A stretch of DNA of 15,779 nucleotides from Oscillospiraceae bacterium. Its GTDB lineage: Bacteria > Bacillota > Clostridia > Oscillospirales > Oscillospiraceae. Made by a program: the position numbers and the translations under genes. This document shows, in pieces, positions 1 to 8,451 of the stretch. How positions within the stretch are numbered: position 1 is the first letter of the stretch; every line of letters starts with the position of its first letter. The stretch spans positions 1-15,779 of the forward strand of contig JAFNXT010000253.1 of NCBI GenBank assembly GCA_017378975.1. Reading direction: 5' to 3'. The notes under the pieces are model-generated. The model was not told the DNA's origin, made no database searches, and saw only the letters and a program-made list of their open reading frames with translations.

Positions 1-1261
1 GCTTCCAATACTGGATCTTCCGCAGGGAAGGCAGGACCTCCTTGCGGAGCATCACGATCTGCACCAGCATCACGGTGAACTCGGCGATCATGTTGGCCGC
101 CGCGGCACCGGCGGCACCGAAGGGTGGGATCAGGGTCACGTTCAGCACCGTATCCACCACCGCGCCGCAGATGATCGACCCCAGCACCCAAGTCTCCTTC
201 CCCATGGGCACCAGGATCTGGATGCCGAAGATGTTGGACATACCGATGAAGAGCAGGGTGGGCATGGCCAACTGCATGGGCAGGATCGAGCCTGCGTATT
301 CCTCACCGGACAGCAGGAAGATGCCGTCCTGTGCGAAGAGGATGAAATATAACATCATGGGAGTGGCCGCCGCCAGCGTGAAGTTCATCGCCTTCCGGCT
401 GATGTCACGGAACTCGTCCCAAAGCTTGTGTTCTACATAATAGGCCGCTCTGGGCAGCAACACCGTACCCAGAGAGGTGACGATACTGACCAGGATGTTC
501 TTGATCCGTACCGCCGCGTTGTAATAGCCCACGGTGGTGTCGGTATCCATGAAGCCCAGCATCACCGTATCGAGATGCGTATAGATCGTTGAGGCGCAAC
601 TCATGGCGAAGAAGACCATCACAGCCTTCAGATGGGGCCGAAGGTCCAGCCTGCCCATGGGGCGCATATAGATGTACTTCCGTGCGTGGAAGAAATTCAT
701 GACATAGGATGCGGAGGAAGCCAAAATGGAGATGCCGCCATAGATCACGTAGTCCTCTTTCTCATGGACCAGCACGAACATGGCTACCAACGCCACGGCC
801 TTGAAGATGATGGACCGGACGGCGATGTAGGTGTACTGCTCCAGCGCCTTGTACAGCCACTCCATGCCGATGCTGGTGAAGAAGACCGTGGCGCTCACCA
901 CGATGTAGAGCAGCCGGTCCTCCCGGAGCCGGGGCACGAAGATCAGCGCCACCGCCAACGCCGCATAGGAGATGGCGGTCATGATCAGATTGATGGTCAG
1001 CAGCTCATGGGCTGTCTTGGACAGGAGCCGTTTGTCGTCCCGGACCTTGGCACAGGCCCGGACGCCGTAGGTAGGGATGCCCAACTGGGCGAACATGACG
1101 AAGTAGGAGATCAGCGACGTGGCGAAGGAGACCTTGCCCGTGCCCTCCGGAAGCAGGATCCGGGACACATAGGGGAAGCTGATCAGAGGGAAGATGAACG
1201 CCGACATGGTCAGGATCGTGTTCATGATGAAATTGACTTTCAGGGACTTCTTTCCGGACAT
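1..1261 (-). CDS. wzx: Wzx-type polysaccharide flippase, 3' end cut by the window
   Basis: Inner-membrane flippase of the MATE-like/MVF superfamily that moves the undecaprenyl-linked repeat unit to the outer face. The frame starting with ATG at 1261 is open for 420 codons to the left edge, so the C-terminus is missing; by usual family length I infer some tens of residues are lost. I translated the whole frame by hand and found no stop. The N-terminus is characteristic: SAFIFPLISFPYVSRIL (residues 20-36), then EGTGKVSFATS (39-49) and GIPTYGVRACAKVRDD (61-76). Alternating hydrophobic segments follow throughout. Near the visible end are NIFGIQILVPMGKE and DTVLNVTLIPPFGAAGAA, both typical of Wzx late helices. 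A GAGG ribosome site lies 4 bases before the start. It follows the fifth glycosyltransferase after 52 bp. It is an export partner for the two polymerases. Function is well supported; the specific substrate is unknown. Confidence 0.93.
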   Translation of the reverse strand, partial: MSGKKSLKVNFIMNTILTMSAFIFPLISFPYVSRILLPEGTGKVSFATSLISYFVMFAQLGIPTYGVRACAKVRDDKRLLSKTAHELLTINLIMTAISYAALAVALIFVPRLREDRLLYIVVSATVFFTSIGMEWLYKALEQYTYIAVRSIIFKAVALVAMFVLVHEKEDYVIYGGISILASSASYVMNFFHARKYIYMRPMGRLDLRPHLKAVMVFFAMSCASTIYTHLDTVMLGFMDTDTTVGYYNAAVRIKNILVSIVTSLGTVLLPRAAYYVEHKLWDEFRDISRKAMNFTLAAATPMMLYFILFAQDGIFLLSGEEYAGSILPMQLAMPTLLFIGMSNIFGIQILVPMGKETWVLGSIICGAVVDTVLNVTLIPPFGAAGAAAANMIAEFTVMLVQIVMLRKEVLPSLRKIQYWK

Positions 1262-1313
1262 GATACCTCGACCTCATACATAAAAACTCTGTCTTCCCGA
1301 AGCGCGGAGCGGC

Positions 1314-2375
1314 TCACCGCCGCTTCTTCCGCCAGTCGTTGTAATGATAGGCCAGCCACACACCGCCGCCCCAGCCCAAACGGGTCATATGGGTCAGCAC
1401 ACGGTGCCGCTTGGTCAGCTTCGCAGTCTCCACGGCCTTCGCGGCGGAGCGGTAGGGCTCCGTCTTCATGAGCCGGGACAGAGCGCGCTTACGCTGTCCC
1501 TCCGGCTCCGGATTGGCAGGGGTCATGAAATACACCCGCACCGCATGATCCAGCCGCCGGATCACATTGGCGGCATAGACCTGCCGAAGCTCGCCCTTGG
1601 GATCATAGGTCTTCAGGAACTCCTCCCAACTGGCGAAGATCGCCTCGTTGATGTCCAAAATGTTCTTCTTGAACACTCTGGTCATGGAGGTGGGCACCTG
1701 CCGGTAATTGTACACAGGCTTGCCGATATAGGCCACCTTGCCGGCCTCTGCCAGCACATAGGCACTGAAGATCACGTCATCGTAGATGCCCTTGACCCGC
1801 AGATCGAAGTTGATCTGGGCCCGGGTGAGCATCTGCCGCTTCACGATCTTGTTCCAGGGGCCGCCGTAACAGCCGTCCGCCCGGTCCCGCAGAGGCACCA
1901 GAGGACAGTAAGTATAGTAGAAATTGGTCCGGATCAGCTCCCGGATGAAGGCAGGATCCTCCGAGCGGAAAGTCTGCTGGAACAGGCGCATATACTCGTC
2001 CCGGTCCTGCCAGCTCCGCCAGATATCGCCGAAGACCACGTCTGCCCCGGTCTGTTCCACCTCGGCCCACAGAAGCTCACAGGCATCCGGCGGCATCCAG
2101 TCGTCACCGTCGCAGAAGAACACATACTCACCGGTGGCCGCCGCCAGACCGTCGTTCCGGGCCGCCGACACACCGCCGTTGGTCTTATGGATCACCTTCA
2201 CCCGGGGATCCTTCCCGGCGTAAAGGTCGCAGACCGCGCCACTGCCGTCGGGACTTCCGTCATCGACCATGATGATCTCGATGTCCCGGAGGGTCTGCCC
2301 GGTGAGGGAATCCAGACACTGCGGCAGATATTTCTCTACATTGTAGCAGGGTACGATGATACTGATCTTCGGCAT
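1314..2375 (-). CDS. Family 2 glycosyltransferase (GT-A fold), paralogue C
   Basis: Inverting-type glycosyltransferase of 353 residues, predicted to add one sugar to the lipid-linked repeat unit on the cytoplasmic side of the membrane. The N-terminal GT-A domain opens with PKISIIVPCYNVEKYL, has the nucleotide-binding DDGSPD at 38-43, the block AARNDGL at 71-77 and the metal-binding DGDD at 89-92. ADVVFGD (111-117), GGPWNK (171-176) and GIYDD (196-200) are shared at almost identical positions with the genes at 6258-7316 and 7371-8438, which makes these three a paralogous set. The C-terminal third is basic and has no family-specific motif I recognise. ATG 2375 is preceded by AAGGAG at good spacing. 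It sits 30 bp after the second polymerase and 52 bp before wzx, away from its two paralogues. Sugar donor and acceptor cannot be read from sequence. Confidence 0.9.
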   Translation of the reverse strand: MPKISIIVPCYNVEKYLPQCLDSLTGQTLRDIEIIMVDDGSPDGSGAVCDLYAGKDPRVKVIHKTNGGVSAARNDGLAAATGEYVFFCDGDDWMPPDACELLWAEVEQTGADVVFGDIWRSWQDRDEYMRLFQQTFRSEDPAFIRELIRTNFYYTYCPLVPLRDRADGCYGGPWNKIVKRQMLTRAQINFDLRVKGIYDDVIFSAYVLAEAGKVAYIGKPVYNYRQVPTSMTRVFKKNILDINEAIFASWEEFLKTYDPKGELRQVYAANVIRRLDHAVRVYFMTPANPEPEGQRKRALSRLMKTEPYRSAAKAVETAKLTKRHRVLTHMTRLGWGGGVWLAYHYNDWRKKRR

Positions 2376-2405
2376 AGCCTTTTCTCCTTATTTTGAAGGG
2401 CCCCG

Positions 2406-3680
2406 TCAGAGCCTCAGCTTCGACGGATCGAAAATGAGCGCCATGGTGAACGCCGCCATGACCACCACCACATATCTTCCGAAAAACGCGGTGGTGCAGA
2501 ACAGGAACAGATAACAGATCGCGAAATACGAGAGCCTGCTGTCCCCCGTGAGCTTTGGGGACAGGGCACCGAATTGGGGGATATAGAACAGCAGAGAGAT
2601 CCAAACGCCGCCGGTGCCCAGCACCGCCGTCAGGGAATTGCTGAATCCAAGGACGCCGTCCGGCGAATACATATACGGGAGCAGGGCCTGCAGATTGGCA
2701 TAGCCCGCGCCAAAGATCGGCTCATCCAGCCATAGTTTGAAACCCGCCACATAGTCCGACAGCCGCATGGAGTAGGACTGGGTATCGGATTTCATCGTCA
2801 TGGCCACCACCAGACCCACGACCAGCGCCGGGATCGCCACCATCCCCAGCAGCATGGTGGCCCGTTTCTGACTGCGTTCCATGGTGGGATACTTCCGGAC
2901 CAGATGGAGCAGCAGACACAATGCCAAATACAGCATGCCCGTCACCGACATGGTGCTGAGGATCGTGATCACCAGCAGGACCACCCGGAACCGGGAGGTC
3001 CGCTCCCGGAGGAACAGCTCACCGGCCAGCGCGATATCCAGCCAGAGGTTGTACATCGGGGCCTCCGTGAACAGACTGCTGTTGCGGTAGATGAAGGCCT
3101 CCGGAAAGAAGGTACTGTCGATCTGGACCGCATACTGAAGCTGATCGAAGCCCATCACATATCTGCGGTAGCCCCAGTCGATCACGATATAGCAGTTGGG
3201 AGGGATCCACCTCATGTTCACGGCGAAGAGCCAATAATACAGGGAGATCGGTGCCAGCACCACCAACACGTCACACAGCCGCCGGAACAGAGTGATCAGA
3301 CGCCCTCGGGAGTGCCTGATAGAGAACAGGAGGAACAGAGCCGGCAGACCCAGCACGAACAGATACACGAAATTGACCACCGACATACTGCTCTGCCGGG
3401 CGGCCACATAGACCATGCAGTACACCAGCAGTCCCACCGACAGGACCAGGGTCTTCCAGGGAGGACGGATCCTGTGGATATACAGCTCCATCCCCAGCAG
3501 GAGATAGGTCATCACCACGCTGTATTCCAGCAGATGATACTTCTCGTAGCTGGCGGCGTGGAATACCGAGTTGCCGTTGAGGATCACGAGGATCGCCCAG
3601 GCATACTCCGCCACGATCATCAGGACCTGTGTAAAGGTGGGCAGCTTCACCCGGCGGGGCAGTCTATTCAGTTCCAACAC
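2406..3680 (-). CDS. Wzy-like polysaccharide polymerase / O-antigen ligase-family membrane protein (copy 2)
   Basis: Polytopic membrane protein of 424 residues with about ten hydrophobic segments, expected to join repeat units on the outer face of the membrane. The conserved outer-loop signature RNSSLFTEAPMYN lies at residues 199-211. Further on, LRLSDYVAG and EPIFGAGYANL match the pattern 'R...a....P..G.G..n' of the Wzy/O-antigen ligase family. GTG at 3680 is chosen because AAAGGAGG stands 6-7 bases upstream. The protein aligns without gaps to the neighbouring copy 1 over at least the first 210 residues: NGNSV falls at 35-39 in both and RNSS at 199-202 in both. The pair therefore arose by tandem duplication. 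The two have diverged most in the first loops and the region after residue 225. It could polymerise a second linkage, or be a ligase-like partner; sequence alone does not decide. The gap to copy 1 is 32 bp. Confidence 0.85.
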   Translation of the reverse strand: MLELNRLPRRVKLPTFTQVLMIVAEYAWAILVILNGNSVFHAASYEKYHLLEYSVVMTYLLLGMELYIHRIRPPWKTLVLSVGLLVYCMVYVAARQSSMSVVNFVYLFVLGLPALFLLFSIRHSRGRLITLFRRLCDVLVVLAPISLYYWLFAVNMRWIPPNCYIVIDWGYRRYVMGFDQLQYAVQIDSTFFPEAFIYRNSSLFTEAPMYNLWLDIALAGELFLRERTSRFRVVLLVITILSTMSVTGMLYLALCLLLHLVRKYPTMERSQKRATMLLGMVAIPALVVGLVVAMTMKSDTQSYSMRLSDYVAGFKLWLDEPIFGAGYANLQALLPYMYSPDGVLGFSNSLTAVLGTGGVWISLLFYIPQFGALSPKLTGDSRLSYFAICYLFLFCTTAFFGRYVVVVMAAFTMALIFDPSKLRL

Positions 3681-3712
3681 ACAGCCCCTCCTTTCACGGG
3701 TCCGTATCGGGC

Positions 3713-4990
3713 CTACGTCACCTTTCTCCGGGGATACAGGATGAGCACCGCTTCAAACGCGATCATCATCACCGCGACGAACCGGCCAAAATACGCCGTC
3801 GTACAAAACAGGAACAAATAGCAGATACCAAAGCAGGAGTACTCCCTGGAACCGGAGGCCCGGGGCAACACCATCCCGAAATGGGGCAGGAAGAACAGCA
3901 CCGACATCCACAGTCCGCCGGTGCCCAGCACCGCCGACACGGAGTTACTGAAGCCCAGGACGCCGTTGGGGTCGTAGCTATACTGCTGGAGCGCCCGCAG
4001 ATTGGCATAACCACCACCGAAGATCGGGTATTCCCACCACAGCTTCACACCGGCCACATAGTCCGACAACCGCAAAATATAAGAGGTCGTGTCGGACTTC
4101 ATCATCAGACTGTAGCTGACCAGGGCCACCAGCACCGGGAACATGAGCAGGAGCGTCATGGCGATGATCATCCGCTTCATGAACGCGCTTTGCTTCCGGT
4201 AATCCTGAACGATCCACAAGACCGTGCACAGCACCAGGAACAGGATGCCGGTGACAGACATGGTGGTCAGCACCGTCACCGCCAGCAGGATCACCCGACC
4301 TCTGGAGGGCTTTTTCTTAAGGAACAGCTCGATCGCCAGCGCGATGTCCAGCCACAGGTTGTACATGGGCGCTTCCGCGAAGATACTGCTGTTACGGTAG
4401 ATGAACTCCTCCCGCAGGAAGGTGGTATCCAGTTGGGTCTGGAAATGGATGCCGTGGAACCCGTAGATCCTCTTGGTATAGCCCCAGTTGATGAAGAACG
4501 AGGTCGTGGGCCGGATCCACCGCATATTGGAACCAAAAAGCCAGAAAAAGATCGATATGGCCGCCAGGACCGTGAGCACCGTGACGAACTTGAAGATCAG
4601 CTGGAGAAGCCGCCCCTCCTTGTGCAGGGCCACGAACAGCAGATACAGGCTGGGCAGACCACCGGCGAACAGGAAAGCGAAATCCACCACGGACATGGAA
4701 TCCTGCCGGGCGCTGATATACACCACGCTGTACAGCAACAGTCCCACCGCCACGATGACCTCCCGGACCACCACACGGACCCGCCCGGTGAACCAGTTGG
4801 CGAGCAACAGGACCACCGTGAGCAGGACACACAGCTCCAGAAGGTGATATTCCTTTTGGGCGCTGGCATGATATACCGAGTTGCCGTTGAGGATCACCGT
4901 CAGGACCCAGGCATATTCAAGAAGGATCAGCAGCAGTTCCGTGGTCCCGGGGATCCGGATCCTGCCCTTGGTTCTGAGTCGTCTGTCCAT
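3713..4990 (-). CDS. Wzy-like polysaccharide polymerase / O-antigen ligase-family membrane protein (copy 1)
   Basis: Membrane protein of 425 residues with about ten hydrophobic stretches, a likely repeat-unit polymerase. The periplasm-side signature RNSSIFAEAPMYN is at 199-211. LRLSDYVAG, then YPIFGGGYANL, and GFSNSVSAVLGTGG follow in the C-terminal half, as in Wzy and O-antigen ligase relatives. A longer open frame exists upstream, to 5083, but it overlaps the end of the propeller gene. ATG 4990 begins the part that matches the paralogue at 2406-3680, so I use it. The best ribosome site (AAAGAGG) is about 11 bases away, a little far, so translation may rely on coupling to the upstream gene 20 bp away. 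Function as a polymerase is a family-level inference, and the two copies might not both be polymerases. Confidence 0.85.
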   Translation of the reverse strand: MDRRLRTKGRIRIPGTTELLLILLEYAWVLTVILNGNSVYHASAQKEYHLLELCVLLTVVLLLANWFTGRVRVVVREVIVAVGLLLYSVVYISARQDSMSVVDFAFLFAGGLPSLYLLFVALHKEGRLLQLIFKFVTVLTVLAAISIFFWLFGSNMRWIRPTTSFFINWGYTKRIYGFHGIHFQTQLDTTFLREEFIYRNSSIFAEAPMYNLWLDIALAIELFLKKKPSRGRVILLAVTVLTTMSVTGILFLVLCTVLWIVQDYRKQSAFMKRMIIAMTLLLMFPVLVALVSYSLMMKSDTTSYILRLSDYVAGVKLWWEYPIFGGGYANLRALQQYSYDPNGVLGFSNSVSAVLGTGGLWMSVLFFLPHFGMVLPRASGSREYSCFGICYLFLFCTTAYFGRFVAVMMIAFEAVLILYPRRKVT

Positions 4991-5010
4991 GATCGGTGTT
5001 GCCTCTTTTC

Positions 5011-6258
5011 TTACTTTACGCTTTCCCTCAACAGCAGGACGCTCCGTTTCCCATCCAGGAAGGTGGTGTCGATGGTGATACACCTGCCGTCAGGGGACAG
5101 CCTTGGATGAAGATCGCACCGCCGCTCATCGAACATGCGGGGATCGGAATAAGCTTCGCAGACCGGCTCATAGCCGGTACCGTCGGTGCCGGACAGGAAC
5201 AGTCGCTGGACCGAACCTTCCAGAGGATAGGTGTCGGACAGGAACCGTCCCCCTTCCGGAAAGAAGGTGGGATGTCCATCCCTTTTCAGATGGTCCCCCG
5301 GGAGCCGTTCCAGCTTCCCGGTGGTCAGGTCATACGAATGATAGTAAGAGGCCGTGCCGCCGAAGCCCACACTGGTGAACATCAGCCGGTCTGCCCCCTG
5401 CCAGCAGTAATGGGAAGGGATGATCCCCTCCGCCACACAGGTCAGCTCCGCCCCATCCAGACGGACGGTGTAAAGCCTGCCATCCCAGCGCCGGTCCTTC
5501 TTCCACAGATGGAAGAACATGGCCCGCCGCCCGTCGGGGGCGACGGAGATGTGGTTTACATAATTTTCATAGGATGCCGCCTCGGGAGAACGTTCCACCA
5601 ACTCCCGGTAGGATACCAGCACCTTCTGCTCCCCGGTCTGCAGATCCACACGGATGAGACCATCCTCCTCCGGCACGCAGACCCCCACGGACCGGTCCGG
5701 CAGGCTGTCATATCCATAGCCGGGGCGGAGCCGCTGGAGCCGGGCATAGTCCAAACTCAGACCGAACCTGCCGTCCGGCGTCACATCATAGAGGGCTCTG
5801 GGATGGACCGCCACGGGCCCCTTTTCCAGATGGACCACCCGACACACATACCGGTCCCCCTCCACGTCGTTGTACATCACCGTGTCCGGGAGCACCGGAT
5901 GCCACCGCAGGCGACTACCCTGTTGCCAGCACCATGCCCGGGTATGGGCGATCTGATGGAAGGTCCCGGCATCCTCCTCCACCCAGTAGAGCCGGGCAGG
6001 GTCCCGGGCCGTCTGTGCCTTCAAAGGCACCGTGGTGACCAGGAGTTTCCCGTCCTTCCACTGCCGGAGGTCATAGTAACCGAAGAACACATGACGGTCC
6101 GGCAGAGAATAGACCTTCGGCTCCCCCCACCGTGCCGAGCACATCCGGATCCCGGTGTTCTTCCGGGTCCGCAGATATTTGACATGGGCCTTGAGCACCT
6201 TGACGCGGTACTCGTTCTTCGCCCCGATCAGCTTTTTGACCGATGCCTTGATGCCCAT
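5011..6258 (-). CDS. Beta-propeller protein of polysaccharide clusters, possibly related to the oligogalacturonate lyase fold
   Basis: 415 residues, no signal peptide and no membrane helix. The first 35 residues hold eleven Lys/Arg and look like a basic amphipathic leader that might touch membrane. The rest looks like a propeller with blade turns: 'PDGR' recurs at 161, 241 and near 389. Conserved-looking blocks are HVFFGYYD (56-63), WCWQQGS (109-115), RPGYGYD (178-184), NHISVAPDG (235-243), SHYCW (282-286), DGHPTFFPEGG (327-337), SDTYP (341-345) and RCDLHPRLSPDG (380-391). The single histidines at 236, 283, 329 and 384 look placed for a site. I recall similar proteins from capsule clusters without a tested function; some are named oligogalacturonate lyase-like. 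ATG 6258 is chosen because it overlaps the glycosyltransferase stop (TGATG) and follows a GGGGGG-rich ribosome site. A longer frame to 6336 lies inside the previous gene. Catalysis is not established. Confidence 0.8.
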   Translation of the reverse strand: MGIKASVKKLIGAKNEYRVKVLKAHVKYLRTRKNTGIRMCSARWGEPKVYSLPDRHVFFGYYDLRQWKDGKLLVTTVPLKAQTARDPARLYWVEEDAGTFHQIAHTRAWCWQQGSRLRWHPVLPDTVMYNDVEGDRYVCRVVHLEKGPVAVHPRALYDVTPDGRFGLSLDYARLQRLRPGYGYDSLPDRSVGVCVPEEDGLIRVDLQTGEQKVLVSYRELVERSPEAASYENYVNHISVAPDGRRAMFFHLWKKDRRWDGRLYTVRLDGAELTCVAEGIIPSHYCWQGADRLMFTSVGFGGTASYYHSYDLTTGKLERLPGDHLKRDGHPTFFPEGGRFLSDTYPLEGSVQRLFLSGTDGTGYEPVCEAYSDPRMFDERRCDLHPRLSPDGRCITIDTTFLDGKRSVLLLRESVK

Positions 6259-7316
6259 CACTTGCCCCCCTTGAGACGGAAGAGCTGATACACGGCCCAT
6301 ACCGCCAGCGGCTGCCCGGTCCGGGCCGCCTGCCACAGAAGCTTGTCGTACTTATACTTCAGCCGTTCCGGCTCCAGCTCCCGCAGGGCCGTGGCATAGG
6401 GCTCGCTCCCGATCAGTGCCTTCAGCTCCCGGCACTGGGCGCCAAAGGACTTCTCATTGTTCTCATGGAAGAAATACTGCCCCATGGAAGCCTTCAGCCG
6501 CCGCAGGACGTTGGCATAGTAAGGCTTCCGGAACCTGCCGTCAGCACCGTAACGGGCCATGAACGCTTCCCACGCGGCGAAGATCGCCCGGTCGATGTCC
6601 AAAAGATCCGCCTTATAGCGATGGGTGATCGAGCTGTCCAACTGGCGGTAGCCGTATATGGTCACATGGACGTAAGCCACCCGCTCCGCCGCGGCGAAGA
6701 TGCAGGCGGTGTAGAGCAGATCATCGAAGATCCCCCGCACCGACAGATCGAACCGGATGCCGTGGTCCAGCAGGAGCTGACGGCGTACCAGCTTGTTCCA
6801 CGGACCGCCATAACCGAAGGCCGCGCCCCGGGCAGGAGGATCGAAGCAGTAGTATTTATAGAAGTCCGCCGCGATCAGCCGGTCCATGACCTGCCGGTCG
6901 TCGGTGACGAACTCGTTTTTGTAAAAGACCGCAGTCTCCTTCCGTTCCCCGAAGACCAGCTCCACGTCACCGAACACCACATCGGCCCCGGTGCGTTCGC
7001 CTTCGGCCAGCACCTTCTCCAGCGCGTCGGGCAGCAGATAGTCATCGGAATCGCAGAAGATCACCCACTCACCGGTGGCGATCTCCAGCCCGTCGTTCCG
7101 GGCGGCGCCCACACCGGCATTGGTCTTGTGGATCACCTCCACCCGGCTGTCCCGGGCGGCGAACTCGTCGCAAACCTGCCCCGTACGGTCGGGGCTACCG
7201 TCATCCACAAGGATGATCTGGATATCCCGGAGGGTCTGGGCCAAAAGGCTCTCCACCATCTCCGGAAGAAGATCTTCCACCTTATAACAAGGTACGATCA
7301 CAGATACCTTCGCCAA
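6258..7316 (-). CDS. Family 2 glycosyltransferase (GT-A fold), paralogue B
   Basis: 352-residue glycosyltransferase for the lipid-linked repeat unit, acting in the cytoplasm at the membrane. It opens with AKVSVIVPCYKVEDLL and carries DDGSPD (38-43), AARNDGL (71-77), CDSDDYL (88-94), ADVVFGD (111-117), GGPWNK (170-175) and GIFDD (195-199). These sit within one residue of the same motifs in the genes at 1314-2375 and 7371-8438, so it is a close paralogue of both. The start is a TTG at 7316, since the family N-terminus begins right there, no in-frame ATG is available before residue 20, and GGAGAGGGG lies about 7 bases upstream. The stop overlaps the propeller gene start by one base (TGATG), suggesting coupled translation of the two. 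A 54-bp gap with a GC hairpin separates it from the preceding paralogue. Donor sugar unknown. Confidence 0.9.
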   Translation of the reverse strand: MAKVSVIVPCYKVEDLLPEMVESLLAQTLRDIQIILVDDGSPDRTGQVCDEFAARDSRVEVIHKTNAGVGAARNDGLEIATGEWVIFCDSDDYLLPDALEKVLAEGERTGADVVFGDVELVFGERKETAVFYKNEFVTDDRQVMDRLIAADFYKYYCFDPPARGAAFGYGGPWNKLVRRQLLLDHGIRFDLSVRGIFDDLLYTACIFAAAERVAYVHVTIYGYRQLDSSITHRYKADLLDIDRAIFAAWEAFMARYGADGRFRKPYYANVLRRLKASMGQYFFHENNEKSFGAQCRELKALIGSEPYATALRELEPERLKYKYDKLLWQAARTGQPLAVWAVYQLFRLKGGK

Positions 7317-7350
7317 ACGATCACCCCTCTCCTGTCATCTTCCCACCGAT

Positions 7351-7366
7351 CGCCCCCTCCGGGGCG
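7351..7366 (-). other. GC-rich hairpin between two glycosyltransferase genes
   Basis: A 6-bp perfect stem (7351-7356 with 7361-7366) and 4-base loop lie in the 54-bp gap between the stop at 7371 and the TTG start at 7316. On the minus strand it is followed by ATCGGTGGG, not by a run of T, so it does not look like an intrinsic terminator. It could slow RNA decay or polymerase, or merely reflect GC content. Confidence 0.35.
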
Positions 7367-7370
7367 AAAC

Positions 7371-8438
7371 TCAACCCTTCAGCTTTTTCGCCAGCACCGA
7401 CAGCAGGTACACCCAGCGGATCTGCCGGGGGGACCCCTTCTTGGCGGCCTTCCAGAGCAGTTGGTCATACCGGTTCTGGAGCATCTTCGGGTCCACCTCC
7501 CGGACCGCCGTCCGGTAAGGCTCCTGCCCAAGCAGATCCTCCAACTGCCGATACTGCTCACCCAAAGACTGAGGGTTCTTCTTACTGAAATAACACATGC
7601 CCAGCATAGCCTTCAGCCGCCGGATCACGAACACATGATACGCCCCACGGAACTGTCCTGCCTGCCCGTACCGGGCCATGAAGCCCTCCCAGGCGGCGAA
7701 GATCGCGGCGTTGATGCCCACGATCTGGGGCTTGTAGGTATGGGTCATGGACCCACCCAGCAGACGGTAGTTATAGATCACCACCGGCTCATAGGCCACC
7801 CGCTTTGCTCCGGCGAACAGATACACCGAATACAGCAGATCGTCACAGATCCCCCGGACCGACAGGTCGAACCGGATGCCCTCCCGTTCCAGAAGGGTCT
7901 TCCGGGCGATCTTGTTCCATGGACCGCCGTAACAGCACTTGGCAGGGCCGCCCTCCGGCGGCAGATGGCAGTAATGCCGTCCGAACACGGTCATGGCGAG
8001 CTTGTCCAGCACCGCCCGGTCCTCCGTGACGAAGGCTTCCTTGTGGAAGTGGAGCAGCTCTCCCTTCTCACCGCTGAGCATCATCACATCGCCGAAGACC
8101 ACCTCAGCCCCTTCCCGGTCGCCGGTGGTCACCAGCTTCTCCAGAGCGTCAAGCTCCAGATAGTCATCGGAATCGCAAAAATACAGCCACTCACCGGTGG
8201 CCGCGTCCAGCCCGTCGTTCCGGGCGGCTCCCACGCCACCGTTGGGCTTGTGGATCACCAGGATCCGGTCATCCTCCGCCGCATGGCGGTCGCAGATCTG
8301 ACCGCTGTCATCAGGGCTCCCATCGTCCACAAGGATGATCTGCAGATCCTTCAGGGTCTGCTGTCGCAGGCTCAGGATCAGCTGATCGAGATACTGCGCC
8401 GCATTATAAACAGGCACGACCACCGACAGTTTCGGCAT
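7371..8438 (-). CDS. Family 2 glycosyltransferase (GT-A fold), paralogue A
   Basis: 355-residue glycosyltransferase, predicted to extend the undecaprenyl-linked oligosaccharide. The N-terminus PKLSVVVPVYNAAQYL leads into DDGSPD (38-43), AARNDGL (71-77), CDSDDYL (88-94), AEVVFGD (111-117), GGPWNK (171-176) and GICDD (196-200). Its C-terminal tail LLWKAAKKG resembles LLWQAARTG of the gene at 6258-7316, so these two neighbours are the closest pair in the three-member set. ATG 8438 is preceded by AAAAGGAG with 7-base spacing, and that ribosome site begins next to the stop of the upstream glycosyltransferase (13-bp gap). The acceptor and donor cannot be predicted. The DxD-type motif is intact, so an active enzyme is expected. 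Confidence 0.91.
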   Translation of the reverse strand: MPKLSVVVPVYNAAQYLDQLILSLRQQTLKDLQIILVDDGSPDDSGQICDRHAAEDDRILVIHKPNGGVGAARNDGLDAATGEWLYFCDSDDYLELDALEKLVTTGDREGAEVVFGDVMMLSGEKGELLHFHKEAFVTEDRAVLDKLAMTVFGRHYCHLPPEGGPAKCCYGGPWNKIARKTLLEREGIRFDLSVRGICDDLLYSVYLFAGAKRVAYEPVVIYNYRLLGGSMTHTYKPQIVGINAAIFAAWEGFMARYGQAGQFRGAYHVFVIRRLKAMLGMCYFSKKNPQSLGEQYRQLEDLLGQEPYRTAVREVDPKMLQNRYDQLLWKAAKKGSPRQIRWVYLLSVLAKKLKG

Positions 8439-8451
8439 AGCTGTACTCCTT

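Noticed and set aside
42..1471. Plus-strand open frames over the left edge
   Set aside because: The minus strand here encodes a continuous Wzx flippase from 1261 to the edge (and the end of a glycosyltransferase above 1314); the plus frames have no motif or ribosome site.
5011..6258. Firm call as a secreted oligogalacturonate lyase
   Set aside because: No signal peptide, biosynthetic context, and the metal-site residues cannot be confirmed by eye; kept only as a hypothesis.
7351..7366. Intrinsic terminator splitting the operon
   Set aside because: No T-run follows the hairpin on the minus strand and the next gene has no promoter of its own that I can see.
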